A stretch of DNA of 64,000 bases, taken from contig NZ_JACIEF010000002.1 of NCBI RefSeq assembly GCF_014196715.1, forward strand, positions 1 through 64,000. The letters run 5' to 3'. A program made the position numbers and the translations under genes. Shown here one piece after another: positions 17,144 to 26,007 of this stretch. The stretch comes from Pedobacter zeae. Lineage in GTDB: Bacteria; Bacteroidota; Bacteroidia; Sphingobacteriales; Sphingobacteriaceae. Below the pieces are notes generated by a model, which saw only the letters and a program-made list of their open reading frames with translations, did not search any database and was not told the origin of the DNA. Each line of letters begins with the position of its first letter. Positions within the stretch are counted from its first letter, which is position 1.

Positions 17144-17938
17144 ATGGATTTACAACTAAAAAATAAAACAGCTTTTATAAGCGGTTCTACTGCGGGTATT
17201 GGATTCGCAATTGCCGAAAGTTTATTAAGAGAAGGTGTAAGGGTAATTATCAATGGCCGATCGCAAAGCAGTGTAGATGATGCCATAAAATCTTTGCAAG
17301 GTATTGCCGGCAGCGAATTTGTTTCGGGCATTGCAGCCGATTTTTCGAAGGCCGATGAGGTAAGTAATTTGATTGATAAACTACCGGAGATCGACATTCT
17401 GATTAATAATGCCGGCATTTTTGAACCTAAAGCTTTTGAAGAAATCAGCGATGAAGATTGGTTCAGGTTTTTCGAAGTTAACGTGATGAGCGGAATCAGG
17501 TTGTCGCGGAAGCTGTTCCCTAAAATGTTAAAGAAAAACTGGGGAAGGATCATCTTTATCTCCAGCGAATCGGCCGTGTTTATTCCCGATGAAATGATTC
17601 ATTATGGTATGACTAAAACTGCACAATTAGCGGTTAGCCGTGGCCTGGCAGAATTAAGTCAGGGTTCTGAGGTAACCGTCAATTCAATTTTGCCTGGCCC
17701 TACTAAATCAAAAGGGGTTGGCGGTTTTATTGAAGATTTAGCCAGAACGGGAAATATCACCGTTGCGGAGGTAGAAGCCGATTTCTTTAAGAACATGAGG
17801 CCTACTTCATTATTGCAGCGCTTTCTTGATGTCAGTGAAATTGCAAACGCCGTTACTTTTTATGCAAGTCCGTTAGCCTCCGGAACCAATGGAGCGGCCA
17901 TTAGGGTAGAGGGCGGCTTGGTAAGGTCGATATTGTAG
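17144..17938 (+). CDS. Short-chain dehydrogenase/reductase (SDR)
   Basis: A 264-residue classical SDR expected to use NAD(P)H on an unknown carbonyl or alcohol. Visible motifs: cofactor loop SGSTAGIG near residues 13-20, NNAG at 88-91, catalytic Ser141 or Ser143 in ISSESA, and Tyr154 and Lys158 in HYGMTK. The C-terminal half shows the usual PGPTKSKGVGGF loop. It stands alone between the kdp terminator and the hydrolase gene. Confidence 0.9.
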   Translation: MDLQLKNKTAFISGSTAGIGFAIAESLLREGVRVIINGRSQSSVDDAIKSLQGIAGSEFVSGIAADFSKADEVSNLIDKLPEIDILINNAGIFEPKAFEEISDEDWFRFFEVNVMSGIRLSRKLFPKMLKKNWGRIIFISSESAVFIPDEMIHYGMTKTAQLAVSRGLAELSQGSEVTVNSILPGPTKSKGVGGFIEDLARTGNITVAEVEADFFKNMRPTSLLQRFLDVSEIANAVTFYASPLASGTNGAAIRVEGGLVRSIL

Positions 17939-18098
17939 TTGTACAAATAAATGGCGGCCATCAGTATAATGAATTTTAAATTTATTATTTTTAAGTTACA
18001 GGACTTTTAATCATGCCCGATTCTTTTGGGCAGGATTTATTCAGGAACCATGCTAACGCACACATCCAGATTTTTTTCACCTACTAAAATCAAAAACA

Positions 18099-18920
18099 AT
18101 GAGTAAGATTACAGTAAAAGACGGAACCGAAATTTATTACAAAGATTGGGGAACCGGACAACCACTTTTTTTTCATCACGGTTGGCCATTATCCAGTGAT
18201 GATTGGGACGGACAGATGATGTTTTTCCTTAAACAGGGATTCAGGGTGATCGCACATGATCGCCGCGGACATGGAAGGTCTGGCCAAACAGCAGTAGGGC
18301 ATGAAATGGATACTTATGCTGCTGATGTGGCAGCGCTTACAGAGGCACTTGATTTAAAAGATGCCATACACATCGGGCACTCTACCGGTGGCGGAGAGGT
18401 GATCCGTTATGTAGCAAAACATGGGAAAGGCCGTGTAGCCAAAGCAGTATTAATCAGTGCAGTTACACCGATTATGGTTCAAAGCGATACTAATCCTGAC
18501 GGTATTCCACTTGCGGTGTTCGATGAAATACGTGAAGGTACAGCCTTTAACCGGTCTCAGTACTTCCAGGATTTTACCCTACCTTTTTATGGGTATAACC
18601 GCGAAGGTGCAAAAATATCGCAGGGCGTTAGGGATAACTGGTGGCGCCAGGGCATGATGGGCGGTGTAAAAGCACATTACGATTGTATTAAGGCCTTTTC
18701 TGAAACAGATTTTACCGAAGACCTTAAAAGCGTAGATATTCCTGTACTTGTTATGCATGGCGAAGACGATCAGATTGTGCCTTTCCAGCTTACCGGAGCT
18801 AAAGCTGTAAAACTCTTAAAAAATGGGACCCTCATCTCGTATCCGGGTTTCCCTCATGGTATGCCAACTACCGAAGCTGCAACGATAAATAAAGACCTGC
18901 TGGCCTTTATCAAAGCATAA
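18099..18920 (+). CDS. Alpha/beta hydrolase, non-heme chloroperoxidase type
   Basis: A 273-residue alpha/beta hydrolase close in motifs to cofactor-free haloperoxidases/aryl esterases. The triad is visible: Ser95 in GHSTGGG, Asp224 in HGEDDQIVP and His253 in GFPHGMP. The oxyanion region FFHHGWPLSSDDW and the HDRRGHGRS motif are typical. There is no signal peptide, so it is cytoplasmic. The natural substrate is probably an ester or peracid and cannot be read from the sequence. Single gene followed by a terminator. Confidence 0.92.
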   Translation: MSKITVKDGTEIYYKDWGTGQPLFFHHGWPLSSDDWDGQMMFFLKQGFRVIAHDRRGHGRSGQTAVGHEMDTYAADVAALTEALDLKDAIHIGHSTGGGEVIRYVAKHGKGRVAKAVLISAVTPIMVQSDTNPDGIPLAVFDEIREGTAFNRSQYFQDFTLPFYGYNREGAKISQGVRDNWWRQGMMGGVKAHYDCIKAFSETDFTEDLKSVDIPVLVMHGEDDQIVPFQLTGAKAVKLLKNGTLISYPGFPHGMPTTEAATINKDLLAFIKA

Positions 18921-18952
18921 ACAGGAAGGATTATCCAATCTAATAACAACCC

Positions 18953-18985
18953 AAGCCTTGAAATGTAAATTTTGAGGCTTTTTAT
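18953..18985 (+). terminator. Terminator after the hydrolase gene
   Basis: A 12-pair stem with two G-U pairs (18953-18964 with 18969-18980) around a GTAA loop is followed by TTTATTTT. It lies 32 bases after the stop. Confidence 0.8.
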
Positions 18986-19140
18986 TTTAAACCAAACGCA
19001 AAGTCCTGTTGTTTTCAGGAACTTTTTGCAAAACGGAATTCCTTAACTTGTGTGGTTCATCAGAAAATTTATGGTCAAAGTAATGCTCTGCTAAGGGTAA
19101 ACCAGCTAAATTAGCTGTTAATTAAATACCTGCATTTAAC

Positions 19141-20109
19141 ATGGATATTACCAAAAGATTTGACCGGATACTACAGATATTTTTTCTATTGCAGTCTAAA
19201 TCTGTAGTAAGTACGGAAGAGTTACAAAAGCGGTTCGAAATCAGCCTAAGAACAATTTACAGGGATTTAAAAGCGCTGGAGATTGCCGGTATTCCTATTG
19301 TAAATGAATCAGGGGCTGGTTATTCGATTATGGAAGGTTTTAGGTTGCAGCCATCGAGGTTTAGCCAGGAAGAAATTCTCAGTTTAACGGTTGCCGAAAA
19401 AGTGATGCAGAAACATGAAACCGAATTTGTTAAAAAACATTTTGAGGCGGCACTGATCAAAATAAAAAGTTCTTTTCAGGTGCATCAAAAAAGAGATTTT
19501 CTGCATTTGGAAGATGCAATACATCTTAAGAAAAACTTTAAATCCATTGATTACCTGCCCAATATTATCGATATTTTACTCAATAGTACGATAAAGAAAA
19601 AAATAACCCATATCCATTACCTCAAAAGTGGTGATCTTCATGAGGTCGGCAGATCTGTAGAGCCTATTGGTGTATTCTACGAACATAATCTTTGGTATCT
19701 TTTGGCCTATTGCCATTTAAGGAAAGATTACCGTAATTTTAGACTGGACAGGATTAAAAAGGTTTTAATGCTGCAGGATAATTTTACCATTACCCACCCG
19801 CCAATTAATGAATTCCGGGATAAAGATTTCTCCGAAAACAGGATGCAAATTAAAATCAGGGTAGACCGGAAGTATGCGAATTATTTATACTGGGACCGGC
19901 AGATTTTCGGATTTACAGGAGAAGAAATTTCAGATGATTTTGTAGTGATGGATTTCGACTGTCCTCTACCTGTGGTCTCTTTTGTACGCTGGTTTATTAA
20001 ATTTGTTGATGTAGCCGAAATTATAGAACCAGCCCATTTAAATAATGAGCTGGTTGAGATCATGGAATCCGGATTAAAGAGAATAAAAAATAAAGAGATT
20101 GTATCATAA
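19141..20109 (+). CDS. YafY-type transcriptional regulator with WYL domain
   Basis: A 322-residue DNA-binding protein. The N-terminal winged helix (about residues 5-60) has the SLRTIYRDLKALE recognition segment typical of the HTH_11 group. The middle and C-terminal part form a WYL domain (HNLWYLLAYCHLRKDYRNFRLDRI), which senses small ligands or nucleic acid in relatives. It points toward the oppositely oriented DinB-family gene. YafY regulators and DinB-fold proteins are often neighbours in Bacteroidota, so that gene may be its target. Confidence 0.88.
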   Translation: MDITKRFDRILQIFFLLQSKSVVSTEELQKRFEISLRTIYRDLKALEIAGIPIVNESGAGYSIMEGFRLQPSRFSQEEILSLTVAEKVMQKHETEFVKKHFEAALIKIKSSFQVHQKRDFLHLEDAIHLKKNFKSIDYLPNIIDILLNSTIKKKITHIHYLKSGDLHEVGRSVEPIGVFYEHNLWYLLAYCHLRKDYRNFRLDRIKKVLMLQDNFTITHPPINEFRDKDFSENRMQIKIRVDRKYANYLYWDRQIFGFTGEEISDDFVVMDFDCPLPVVSFVRWFIKFVDVAEIIEPAHLNNELVEIMESGLKRIKNKEIVS

Positions 20110-20293
20110 TTATAGAATACTTATCCTCAGGGATAATTTATTTATAAAAATGACTGGAGAATTTTAAAAATGTAATTCACCTCTGATTCTCGCAATGACG
20201 ATATTTCTTTTTGATCTCTCGCAATAGGTTTCGATATGCCCAGCCTGATAAACACGAAGAAGATTATAGCTTATAAAACTGGCTTGCTATTGT

Positions 20294-20752
20294 TTAATAC
20301 CGGTCCCAAAAAAATGGAGGTTCAATACCCAGGGCTCTTAAGTATACAAAGCCCTGGCCGCGATGGTGTATTTCGTTATCAATGAAATACAAGAGGTGGC
20401 TAAGTATCGTAAACTCGTACTGCCCGAATAATTTAATGGTTTCGTGAAACTGATCTTCAGAGATCTGGTTAAAATACTCCTCGATTTTTGGGGTATCCTC
20501 ATCCCATTTTGCCAGCAACTCCGCTTTGGTATGAAGAGGCAGATCATGGCTAAATGGTGCTGTTTCCCTGGTAACCATCTCTTTTAAACCGGGAACATCA
20601 ATCGATAATAGCTCTTTAATTAATGCAGCAAAAGGTCTCATTCCACCGATTGAAAATTCGAATAATTCTTTTTCCGGAAATCTTTCAAGGGTTTTTCTGG
20701 TTAGTTTTCTGTGGCCTAACCAATGTTGCAGTAATTCGCTTTTAGTAATCAT
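20294..20752 (-). CDS. DinB-family four-helix protein
   Basis: A 152-residue DinB/YfiT-like protein of the putative metal-dependent hydrolase or thiol-transferase fold. The C-terminal HH (129-130) with the earlier LSHLLYFIDNE segment is the family metal site. The first histidine expected near residue 47 appears to be replaced by Glu47 in LIKELL, so the metal site may differ. Cytoplasmic. A palindrome lies about 54 bases before its start. Confidence 0.85.
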   Translation of the reverse strand: MITKSELLQHWLGHRKLTRKTLERFPEKELFEFSIGGMRPFAALIKELLSIDVPGLKEMVTRETAPFSHDLPLHTKAELLAKWDEDTPKIEEYFNQISEDQFHETIKLFGQYEFTILSHLLYFIDNEIHHRGQGFVYLRALGIEPPFFWDRY

Positions 20753-20805
20753 AGTTGCTGATATTTTGTTTTATTATTTAATAGAACAAAGCTAGAACCA
20801 GCCTA

Positions 20806-20821
20806 TGACAACTGTTTGTCA
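20806..20821. promoter_or_regulatory. Palindrome upstream of the DinB-family gene
   Basis: TGACAA-N4-TTGTCA is a perfect 6-base inverted repeat, 54 bases before the DinB-family start codon and 50 bases downstream of the HxlR stop. The size fits a dimeric repressor site. Either neighbour regulator could bind it. Confidence 0.35.
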
Positions 20822-20870
20822 GTAGAAAAATGAAAGATTATTTTTTATTTATTTTTTTGAACACGACCGG

Positions 20871-21263
20871 CTACTGCTCCAGCACTACATCCGTAGGTAA
20901 CTCCTGAGTTTGGTTGATGTGCCCGCGGTACATGTTGCCCCAGTCAGACATTGCATCGAGCATTGGTTTCATGGTAAGGCCGAGGTCGGTTAACCGGTAT
21001 TCTACCCTTGGCGGTACCTCCGGAAAAACAACACGTGTAATAATCTGGTCTTTCTCCAGTTCCCTGAGCTGCGCCACCAACATCCGTTCTGATATGCCTA
21101 TAATGTCTTTTTTAAGTTCGCCATAGCGCATGGTACCATAGGAAAGTCGACATAATATGGCTGGTTTCCACCTGCCACCTATAACAGCCAGCGATGAAGC
21201 CATGCCACAACTGTCGATCATCATTTTTTCGTTCAAAGCATTGGTTGACGTCTCTTTTCTCAT
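20871..21263 (-). CDS. HxlR-family transcriptional regulator
   Basis: A 130-residue winged-helix regulator of the HxlR/YodB type: GGRWKPAILCRLSYGTMRYGELKKDI, ISERMLVAQLRELEKD and VEYRLTDLG are the family core. Cys19 precedes the DNA-binding domain; redox-sensing relatives carry a cysteine near this point. It diverges from the SDR gene at 21355 and probably controls it and itself through the palindrome between them. Confidence 0.93.
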   Translation of the reverse strand: MRKETSTNALNEKMMIDSCGMASSLAVIGGRWKPAILCRLSYGTMRYGELKKDIIGISERMLVAQLRELEKDQIITRVVFPEVPPRVEYRLTDLGLTMKPMLDAMSDWGNMYRGHINQTQELPTDVVLEQ

Positions 21264-21274
21264 TTTTTACTTTT

Positions 21275-21291
21275 TTGTTAGTACCTAACAA
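21275..21291. promoter_or_regulatory. Candidate HxlR operator
   Basis: TTGTTAG-TAC-CTAACAA is a perfect 7-base inverted repeat centred on GTAC, 12 bases before the HxlR start. A minus-strand TTTG (21307-21310) stands 19 bases before TAGGTACT, which lies within the palindrome, so the site would cover the -7 box of the regulator's own promoter. Confidence 0.6.
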
Positions 21292-21354
21292 TTTGCTGTT
21301 TACCTGCAAATTTAAAGTATCTCTTTTACATTAGCCGAAAATTTAAAAAATCAT

Positions 21355-22095
21355 ATGAAAAAATTGACCGATAAAATTGCACTGGTAACAGGAGGAAGCC
21401 GGGGCATAGGTGCAGCGATTGTAAAAAGGTTGGCCGCAGAAGGTGCAAAAGTGGTATTTACTTATGCCAATTCAGCTGAAAAAGCTTTGGCCGTAGTGGC
21501 TGAGGTAGAAGCTGCAGGTGGGTTTGCTGTGGCATTAAAAGCAATCAATACCGTAGCAAATGAGGTAAGTGCAGCGGTGACTAAAACCATTGCCGATTTT
21601 GGCCGTATTGATGTACTGATCAGTAATGCAGGCATCTACATTGGTAAGGCTTTTGAAGAACATACACTTGAAGATTATAACGAAATTATGGCGGTTAATG
21701 TACAGGCCGTTTTTGTGGCTGCCCTGGCTGCAGTGAAAGGCATGCCTGAGGGTGGACGGATTATTACCATTGGCAGCAACATGGGCGATAATGCGCTTGG
21801 TCCTGAAACCACTTTATATACCATGAGCAAATCGGCACTGCAGGGTTTTACCCGAGGTTTGGCCCGCGACCTCGGCGCCAGAAAAATTACCGTAAACCTG
21901 ATTCAGCCCGGACCAATCAACACTGATATGAACCCTGCCGACGCGCCATTGGCTGATTTTCTGAGAACCCGTATGGCGTTACCGGATTACGGTACAGTAG
22001 AAGATATTGCTGCATTTGTGAGCTTTATTGCAAGTGAAGAGGCCAGATACATCACCGGTTCGTTTTTAACAATCGATGGTGGGTTGAACGCTTAA
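21355..22095 (+). CDS. SDR-family oxidoreductase, 3-oxoacyl-ACP reductase-like
   Basis: A 246-residue classical SDR with TGGSRGIG (about residues 12-19), SNAG (90-93), Ser141, and Tyr155 and Lys159 in YTMSK. The PGPINTDMNP loop and the terminal SFLTIDGGLNA are typical of FabG-like enzymes. Its place beside a divergent HxlR regulator suggests an inducible quinone or aldehyde reductase rather than the housekeeping fatty-acid enzyme. Confidence 0.92.
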   Translation: MKKLTDKIALVTGGSRGIGAAIVKRLAAEGAKVVFTYANSAEKALAVVAEVEAAGGFAVALKAINTVANEVSAAVTKTIADFGRIDVLISNAGIYIGKAFEEHTLEDYNEIMAVNVQAVFVAALAAVKGMPEGGRIITIGSNMGDNALGPETTLYTMSKSALQGFTRGLARDLGARKITVNLIQPGPINTDMNPADAPLADFLRTRMALPDYGTVEDIAAFVSFIASEEARYITGSFLTIDGGLNA

Positions 22096-22196
22096 GGCTA
22101 TCCGGTAAATCCAGGCCTCGGTCATCCCGTTTGGATACATTTTTTGAGGTAGTTTTTACAAAAACAAAGGAGTTGAGATGACAGATTAGGAAATCG

Positions 22197-22275
22197 TCAT
22201 TTCGGGCACGGTGGAGAAATCTTTTAACCTGGTTAAAGATTTCTCCGCTCGCTGCACTTCGGTTGAAATATCGTC
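22197..22275. repeat. GTCATT-type palindromic element
   Basis: After GTCATTTCG comes a 16-pair inverted repeat with one bulge (22213-22229 with 22231-22246, GGAGAAATCTTT arms). Then follow GCTGCACTTCGGTTGAAAT. It lies between convergent genes and is the longest of the dispersed palindromes in this window. Confidence 0.7.
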
Positions 22276-22353
22276 CGGTTTTTTTTGAAATCTGTTATGG
22301 ATAGGTTTGCATCGCACAAGGCTGTGTTTTTACAAGCACTTGCTGTGCGTAAA

Positions 22354-23115
22354 CTAAATTATCTTATTGTTAACTGCACGTGAAAGTGCTTCAACCATGT
22401 TATTTACTTCCAATCTTTCAAAAATTCTTCGCCTGTAGTACTTTACAGTATCAGGGGCAACAAATATTTTTTCAGCGATCTGGTTAATGGTTAAGCCTTG
22501 GGCATGCAATTGTAATATTTCGATTTCTCTTTTGCTGAGCTTGGGTTTCTCCGATTTCTTCCAGATTTTGGTCGCAATATCCAGGGCCCACAGCTCATCG
22601 GTGCCTTGTTTATAGATGCAGATATTACCCGCCTGTTGATGGGGGGAGAGGGACACTACACACATTGCTTTCCACATCTTACCTTCGCCAGTTAAAAATA
22701 GGGGCGTAAGCTTATGGTTAATCAACATGGGTTTGCCCTCCTGGCTGATCAGATGAAAATCGTAAGTGATGCTATAATGTTTTTTTTCAATGCCTGGCAG
22801 TTTTGCGAAAAAATCGAATCCCGCTTCATTAATCAGGCTCAATAAAATCAGATCCTTTTCAGGAACATTTTTAAAATAAAATTCATAGCCTAAATCCAAT
22901 ACTTCTTTGGGCGAATAACCACATAGAAACAAGGGGTTTTCTGAAACATACTCAAAGGCCATTTTTTCGTAATCGATCACGTATACGCTTTCATAGGTTA
23001 AACGGGCGAAAGCTTTTATCGCTTCCATGTAATCTTGCTGCTGGAGAAGGTCTTCAGTCGATATTTTTTCAACCTTATTCTTGGTAAGCAAAGAGGAGGT
23101 AGTGCTGTCTTTCAT
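22354..23115 (-). CDS. LuxR-type transcriptional regulator with PAS-like sensor domain
   Basis: A 253-residue regulator. Residues about 30-170 look like a PAS-type sensing domain (YVIDYEKMAFEYVSENPLFLCGYSPKEV). The C-terminal 60 residues are a LuxR helix-turn-helix (LSKREIEILQLHAQGLTINQ, then DTVKYYRRRIFERL). There is no receiver domain, so it probably senses a ligand directly. A full Bacteroidota promoter with a palindrome in its spacer precedes it, suggesting self-control. Confidence 0.9.
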   Translation of the reverse strand: MKDSTTSSLLTKNKVEKISTEDLLQQQDYMEAIKAFARLTYESVYVIDYEKMAFEYVSENPLFLCGYSPKEVLDLGYEFYFKNVPEKDLILLSLINEAGFDFFAKLPGIEKKHYSITYDFHLISQEGKPMLINHKLTPLFLTGEGKMWKAMCVVSLSPHQQAGNICIYKQGTDELWALDIATKIWKKSEKPKLSKREIEILQLHAQGLTINQIAEKIFVAPDTVKYYRRRIFERLEVNNMVEALSRAVNNKII

Positions 23116-23135
23116 TTTACGGGATGGCTTAATAA

Positions 23136-23165
23136 CAAATTTACACTAAAGTGTAGTCCATCAAA
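23136..23165 (-). promoter_or_regulatory. LuxR-type regulator promoter with palindromic operator
   Basis: On the minus strand TTTG (23165-23162) is followed after 18 bases by TAAATTTG (23143-23136), an exact consensus match. Transcription would start about 14 bases before the ATG. The perfect palindrome TACACTAAAGTGTA (23142-23155) fills the spacer beside the -7 box. Confidence 0.7.
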
Positions 23166-23204
23166 ATATTTTTGTGCCCACTTTTACAGAAAAGATTTTG
23201 AACG

Positions 23205-23450
23205 ATGAAAAAATGGTCTGAATTAAGCTTGGAAGAATTAAACAAAACCAGCTCGAAATTAAAGGGTGTATTAATTGGGTTTATCATATTAGGAGTGCTT
23301 ATCGCTTTAGCCCTAATTTTTCTAAAGGCAAAACCCGTGTTATTTATCCCGGTAATGGTTTTGCCCATCACCTGGGTGCCGGTTTACGGTACTTTAAAAT
23401 CGGTAAATGATGAGATCAGGTTACGCAACTCGCCAGATGTTAATCAATAG
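23205..23450 (+). CDS. Small two-helix membrane protein
   Basis: An 81-residue protein with two adjacent hydrophobic helices (about residues 21-40 and 44-62) and charged ends. Its function is not known to me. It diverges from the LuxR-type gene and lies five bases before the DUF3667 gene, so it belongs to that small operon. Confidence 0.75.
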   Translation: MKKWSELSLEELNKTSSKLKGVLIGFIILGVLIALALIFLKAKPVLFIPVMVLPITWVPVYGTLKSVNDEIRLRNSPDVNQ

Positions 23451-23455
23451 GTGAT

Positions 23456-24187
23456 ATGCATTCTGAATTAATAAGTTGCAGAAACTGTGGCCATATTGTA
23501 AACGATAATTTCTGTGGCCATTGCGGTCAGCCAATGCATGTAAAAAGGGTAGATGCACATTATGTTCTGCATGAAATCCAACACCTCTTACATTTCGAAA
23601 AAGGAATATTGTTTACGGTAAAAGAATTGCTGATCAGGCCTGGCCAGAATATCAGAACATTTATTACCGATAACCGGAACCGCTTGGTAAAGCCGGTTAT
23701 ATTTATCGTGGTGAGCTCATTAATTTACACGGTAATCAGTCATTTCTTCCACATAGAAGAAGATTATGTTGAATTTACTGAGGTAAAAAAAACAAGTGTT
23801 GGTTTAATCTTCGATTGGGTAGCGGGGCATTACGGTTATGCCAATATTTTAATGGGCGCCTGCATTTCCTTATGGTTAAAACTATTTTTTAAAAAATACA
23901 ACTATAATTTTTTCGAGATATTGATCCTGCTGTGTTTTGTAATGGGAATTGGCATGTTAATTATATCTGTTTTTGCCATTGCAGAAGGGCTTAGTAAGAT
24001 CAGTTTTATGAAAGTTTCCAGCATTGTAGTAGTTGGTTATAGTACATGGGCAATAGCACAATTTTTTAACAGTAAAAAAGCAGTTAACTATTTAAAGGCA
24101 ATTACTGCTTACGGCCTGGGGATGTTGGTATTTAGCCTTTTGATGGTGTTTACAGGTATTTCGATTGATCTGCTGATGAAACATTAA
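23456..24187 (+). CDS. DUF3667 membrane protein with zinc ribbon
   Basis: A 243-residue protein of the DUF3667 type. The N-terminal zinc ribbon has Cys8, Cys11, Cys20 and Cys23 (CRNCG and FCGHCGQ). Then comes a conserved HEIQHLLHFEKGILFTVKEL segment, and four or five membrane helices to the C-terminus. The function of the family is unknown. It is in an operon with the 81-residue membrane protein. Confidence 0.85.
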   Translation: MHSELISCRNCGHIVNDNFCGHCGQPMHVKRVDAHYVLHEIQHLLHFEKGILFTVKELLIRPGQNIRTFITDNRNRLVKPVIFIVVSSLIYTVISHFFHIEEDYVEFTEVKKTSVGLIFDWVAGHYGYANILMGACISLWLKLFFKKYNYNFFEILILLCFVMGIGMLIISVFAIAEGLSKISFMKVSSIVVVGYSTWAIAQFFNSKKAVNYLKAITAYGLGMLVFSLLMVFTGISIDLLMKH

Positions 24188-24262
24188 ACGGCGGTAAAGT
24201 GGCTACAATTTCTATATTTTAGCATGATTGACATTAAAATATGCTGAAAATAGTGGGATTAA

Positions 24263-24306
24263 TCGTCATTGCGAGAAGGCCTTGTCGTTCTTCCCCGCAA
24301 TGACGA
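24263..24306. repeat. GTCATTGCG palindromic element
   Basis: TCGTCATTGCG (24263-24273) and CGCAATGACGA (24296-24306) form an 11-pair stem around GAGAAGG...TTCTTCC-like sequence. It lies between the convergent DUF3667 and monooxygenase genes. Half copies (CTCGCAATGACG) occur near 20190. Confidence 0.75.
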
Positions 24307-24401
24307 ATTTCTGTTAGGAACCTGTCAATCGTAGCGTAACAAACTTTAAAGAAACTGGCCTTATGATACCAGCTCTTTTAGCTTTAACCAAATTCTGATT
24401 T

Positions 24402-25934
24402 TTATACCAACCATTTTGTTATTGCTTTTTGCAGATCGCTAATATTTATCTCCTCATCAGTAGCCCAGGCTACAATTCCATCCGGGCGGATCAGTGCGGC
24501 CGATAACCCCAATTGATTTTTTGCGGGTTTCGATATGTAACCGATCTGATGGTATCCGCCGGCTAACTTACTGAGTGCCGCATGGTGGCTAAAATCGAGC
24601 AGGATGCCCCGGCCATTATGCATCAGTTGGCCAATTTTTATACCATCTTCAAATTCAAAGTTAGGAACACTGCAGCCAATAAGCGGATGCTTTCCTCCAA
24701 GGTTAATCTGAGTAGAAACGCCCCAAACCCTGCCGGCAAAATAGGTGGCGCCATCAGTGGTATTGATAAGGTCGGTAATAATGGCATGCAAAGCGCGGGC
24801 ATTAGGATCAGGTTTCATCAGGATGGCCTGGGCGCGCGACCAATCGAGTACCTGTGCACCAATGGGATGCCGTTCTGTAACATAGCTGTCCAACAAACCT
24901 TCAGGGGCTTTTCCGTGGATGGTGGCCGCAAGTTTCCAGCCCAGGTTCATGGCATCACCCATGCCCAGGTTAAGCCCCTGGCCACCTAAGGGTGCATGGA
25001 TGTGAGCCGCATCGCCTGCTAAAAGTACGCGCCCGTTTCGGTAGGTTGTAGCTTGCCTTGCCCGGTCGGTCCAGGTACTTGCAATATGGAGCGCGCTGAT
25101 GGTAACATCGGTACCTGAAACGCGACGCAGCACCTCCTGCAGATGTTCGCGCGTAACGGGTTTCGCTACTCCATGAAATGCACCGCCATCAAAATCCTGT
25201 ATGGCCAGGTAGCCCGGTTGCGATTGCATATATACCCCGGTTGGTGTTACATTCCGGCCTGGTTGAAGCACTTCCGGATTAAGGAGGTCTGCCTTAGCCG
25301 TGTAACCTGTAAATTCGGGCTCAGTGCCGGCAAATTCGAAACCACCGGTTTTGCGTACCACACTCCGGCTTCCGTCGCATCCTGCAAGCCATTTACATTC
25401 GAAAGATTGCCCGCCTGCCTGTACAATTACCCTTTCATTATTTTGGTGGAAACCGGTAACTGCAAAACCCCGTTTAATTTCGACGCCCAGCGCTTCTGCG
25501 CGTTTGGAAAATACCGTTTCCAGTTCCTGCATTTCAGTAATTAAACTGGCAGGCGTTGAACCCGGCAGGCGGTATTTCCACTGCGTGGTATCGATATCGC
25601 CATCATGGAACGGAATACCTGCGAAATGCCCTGCCTGGCGACGGGGCCCTTGCACCGCGTTTTGATGAGGGTTTTTAAGGTGTTTATGAATTTCAAGTTC
25701 CTCAAATAAGTTACGTCGATAAAGCGCTTCAATTGTTGGCGATGACAAGCCACGGATGCCCAAGGGAAGCTGCTTTAAAGGCGAATGCACCTCTGTCGCT
25801 TTTTCGAGTACGAGTACCGAACATTTGGCTAAAGCCAATTCGCAGGCAAGGAACAGGCCTACAGGGCCAGCGCCAGCAATAATAACATCGTAAATGGTAT
25901 GAGTGTGTTTTTTATTTTTAATTGTTGTGTTCAT
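24402..25934 (-). CDS. FAD-dependent aromatic monooxygenase (PheA/TfdB type)
   Basis: A 510-residue class A flavin monooxygenase that would hydroxylate an aromatic or polyketide-like compound with NAD(P)H and O2. Visible: Rossmann motif AGAGPVGL (residues 20-27), the DG-type motif GCDGSRSVVRK near 190, and GDAAHIHAPLGGQGLN with Asp308 for FAD ribose binding. A C-terminal thioredoxin-like domain (about 400-510) is typical. The substrate is unknown; rifampicin and tetracycline-type monooxygenases are relatives. It is transcribed after the AraC-type gene, 73 bases downstream of its stop, and is probably controlled by it. Confidence 0.92.
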   Translation of the reverse strand: MNTTIKNKKHTHTIYDVIIAGAGPVGLFLACELALAKCSVLVLEKATEVHSPLKQLPLGIRGLSSPTIEALYRRNLFEELEIHKHLKNPHQNAVQGPRRQAGHFAGIPFHDGDIDTTQWKYRLPGSTPASLITEMQELETVFSKRAEALGVEIKRGFAVTGFHQNNERVIVQAGGQSFECKWLAGCDGSRSVVRKTGGFEFAGTEPEFTGYTAKADLLNPEVLQPGRNVTPTGVYMQSQPGYLAIQDFDGGAFHGVAKPVTREHLQEVLRRVSGTDVTISALHIASTWTDRARQATTYRNGRVLLAGDAAHIHAPLGGQGLNLGMGDAMNLGWKLAATIHGKAPEGLLDSYVTERHPIGAQVLDWSRAQAILMKPDPNARALHAIITDLINTTDGATYFAGRVWGVSTQINLGGKHPLIGCSVPNFEFEDGIKIGQLMHNGRGILLDFSHHAALSKLAGGYHQIGYISKPAKNQLGLSAALIRPDGIVAWATDEEINISDLQKAITKWLV

Positions 25935-26007
25935 ATGGTATGATTAGAACACAAAATTCAATAATGCCTGGCGGCCAGGCTTGTATAAACACGACAATCT
26001 TTTTTAT

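Noticed and set aside
17137-17553. Minus-strand frame of 138 codons opposite the SDR gene
   Set aside because: Antisense shadow of a clear SDR; no promoter or family motif.
23171-23200. Plus-strand promoter TTTG-N18-AGATTTTG before the 81-residue gene
   Set aside because: The TA of the -7 box is missing and the predicted start of transcription would fall inside the start codon.
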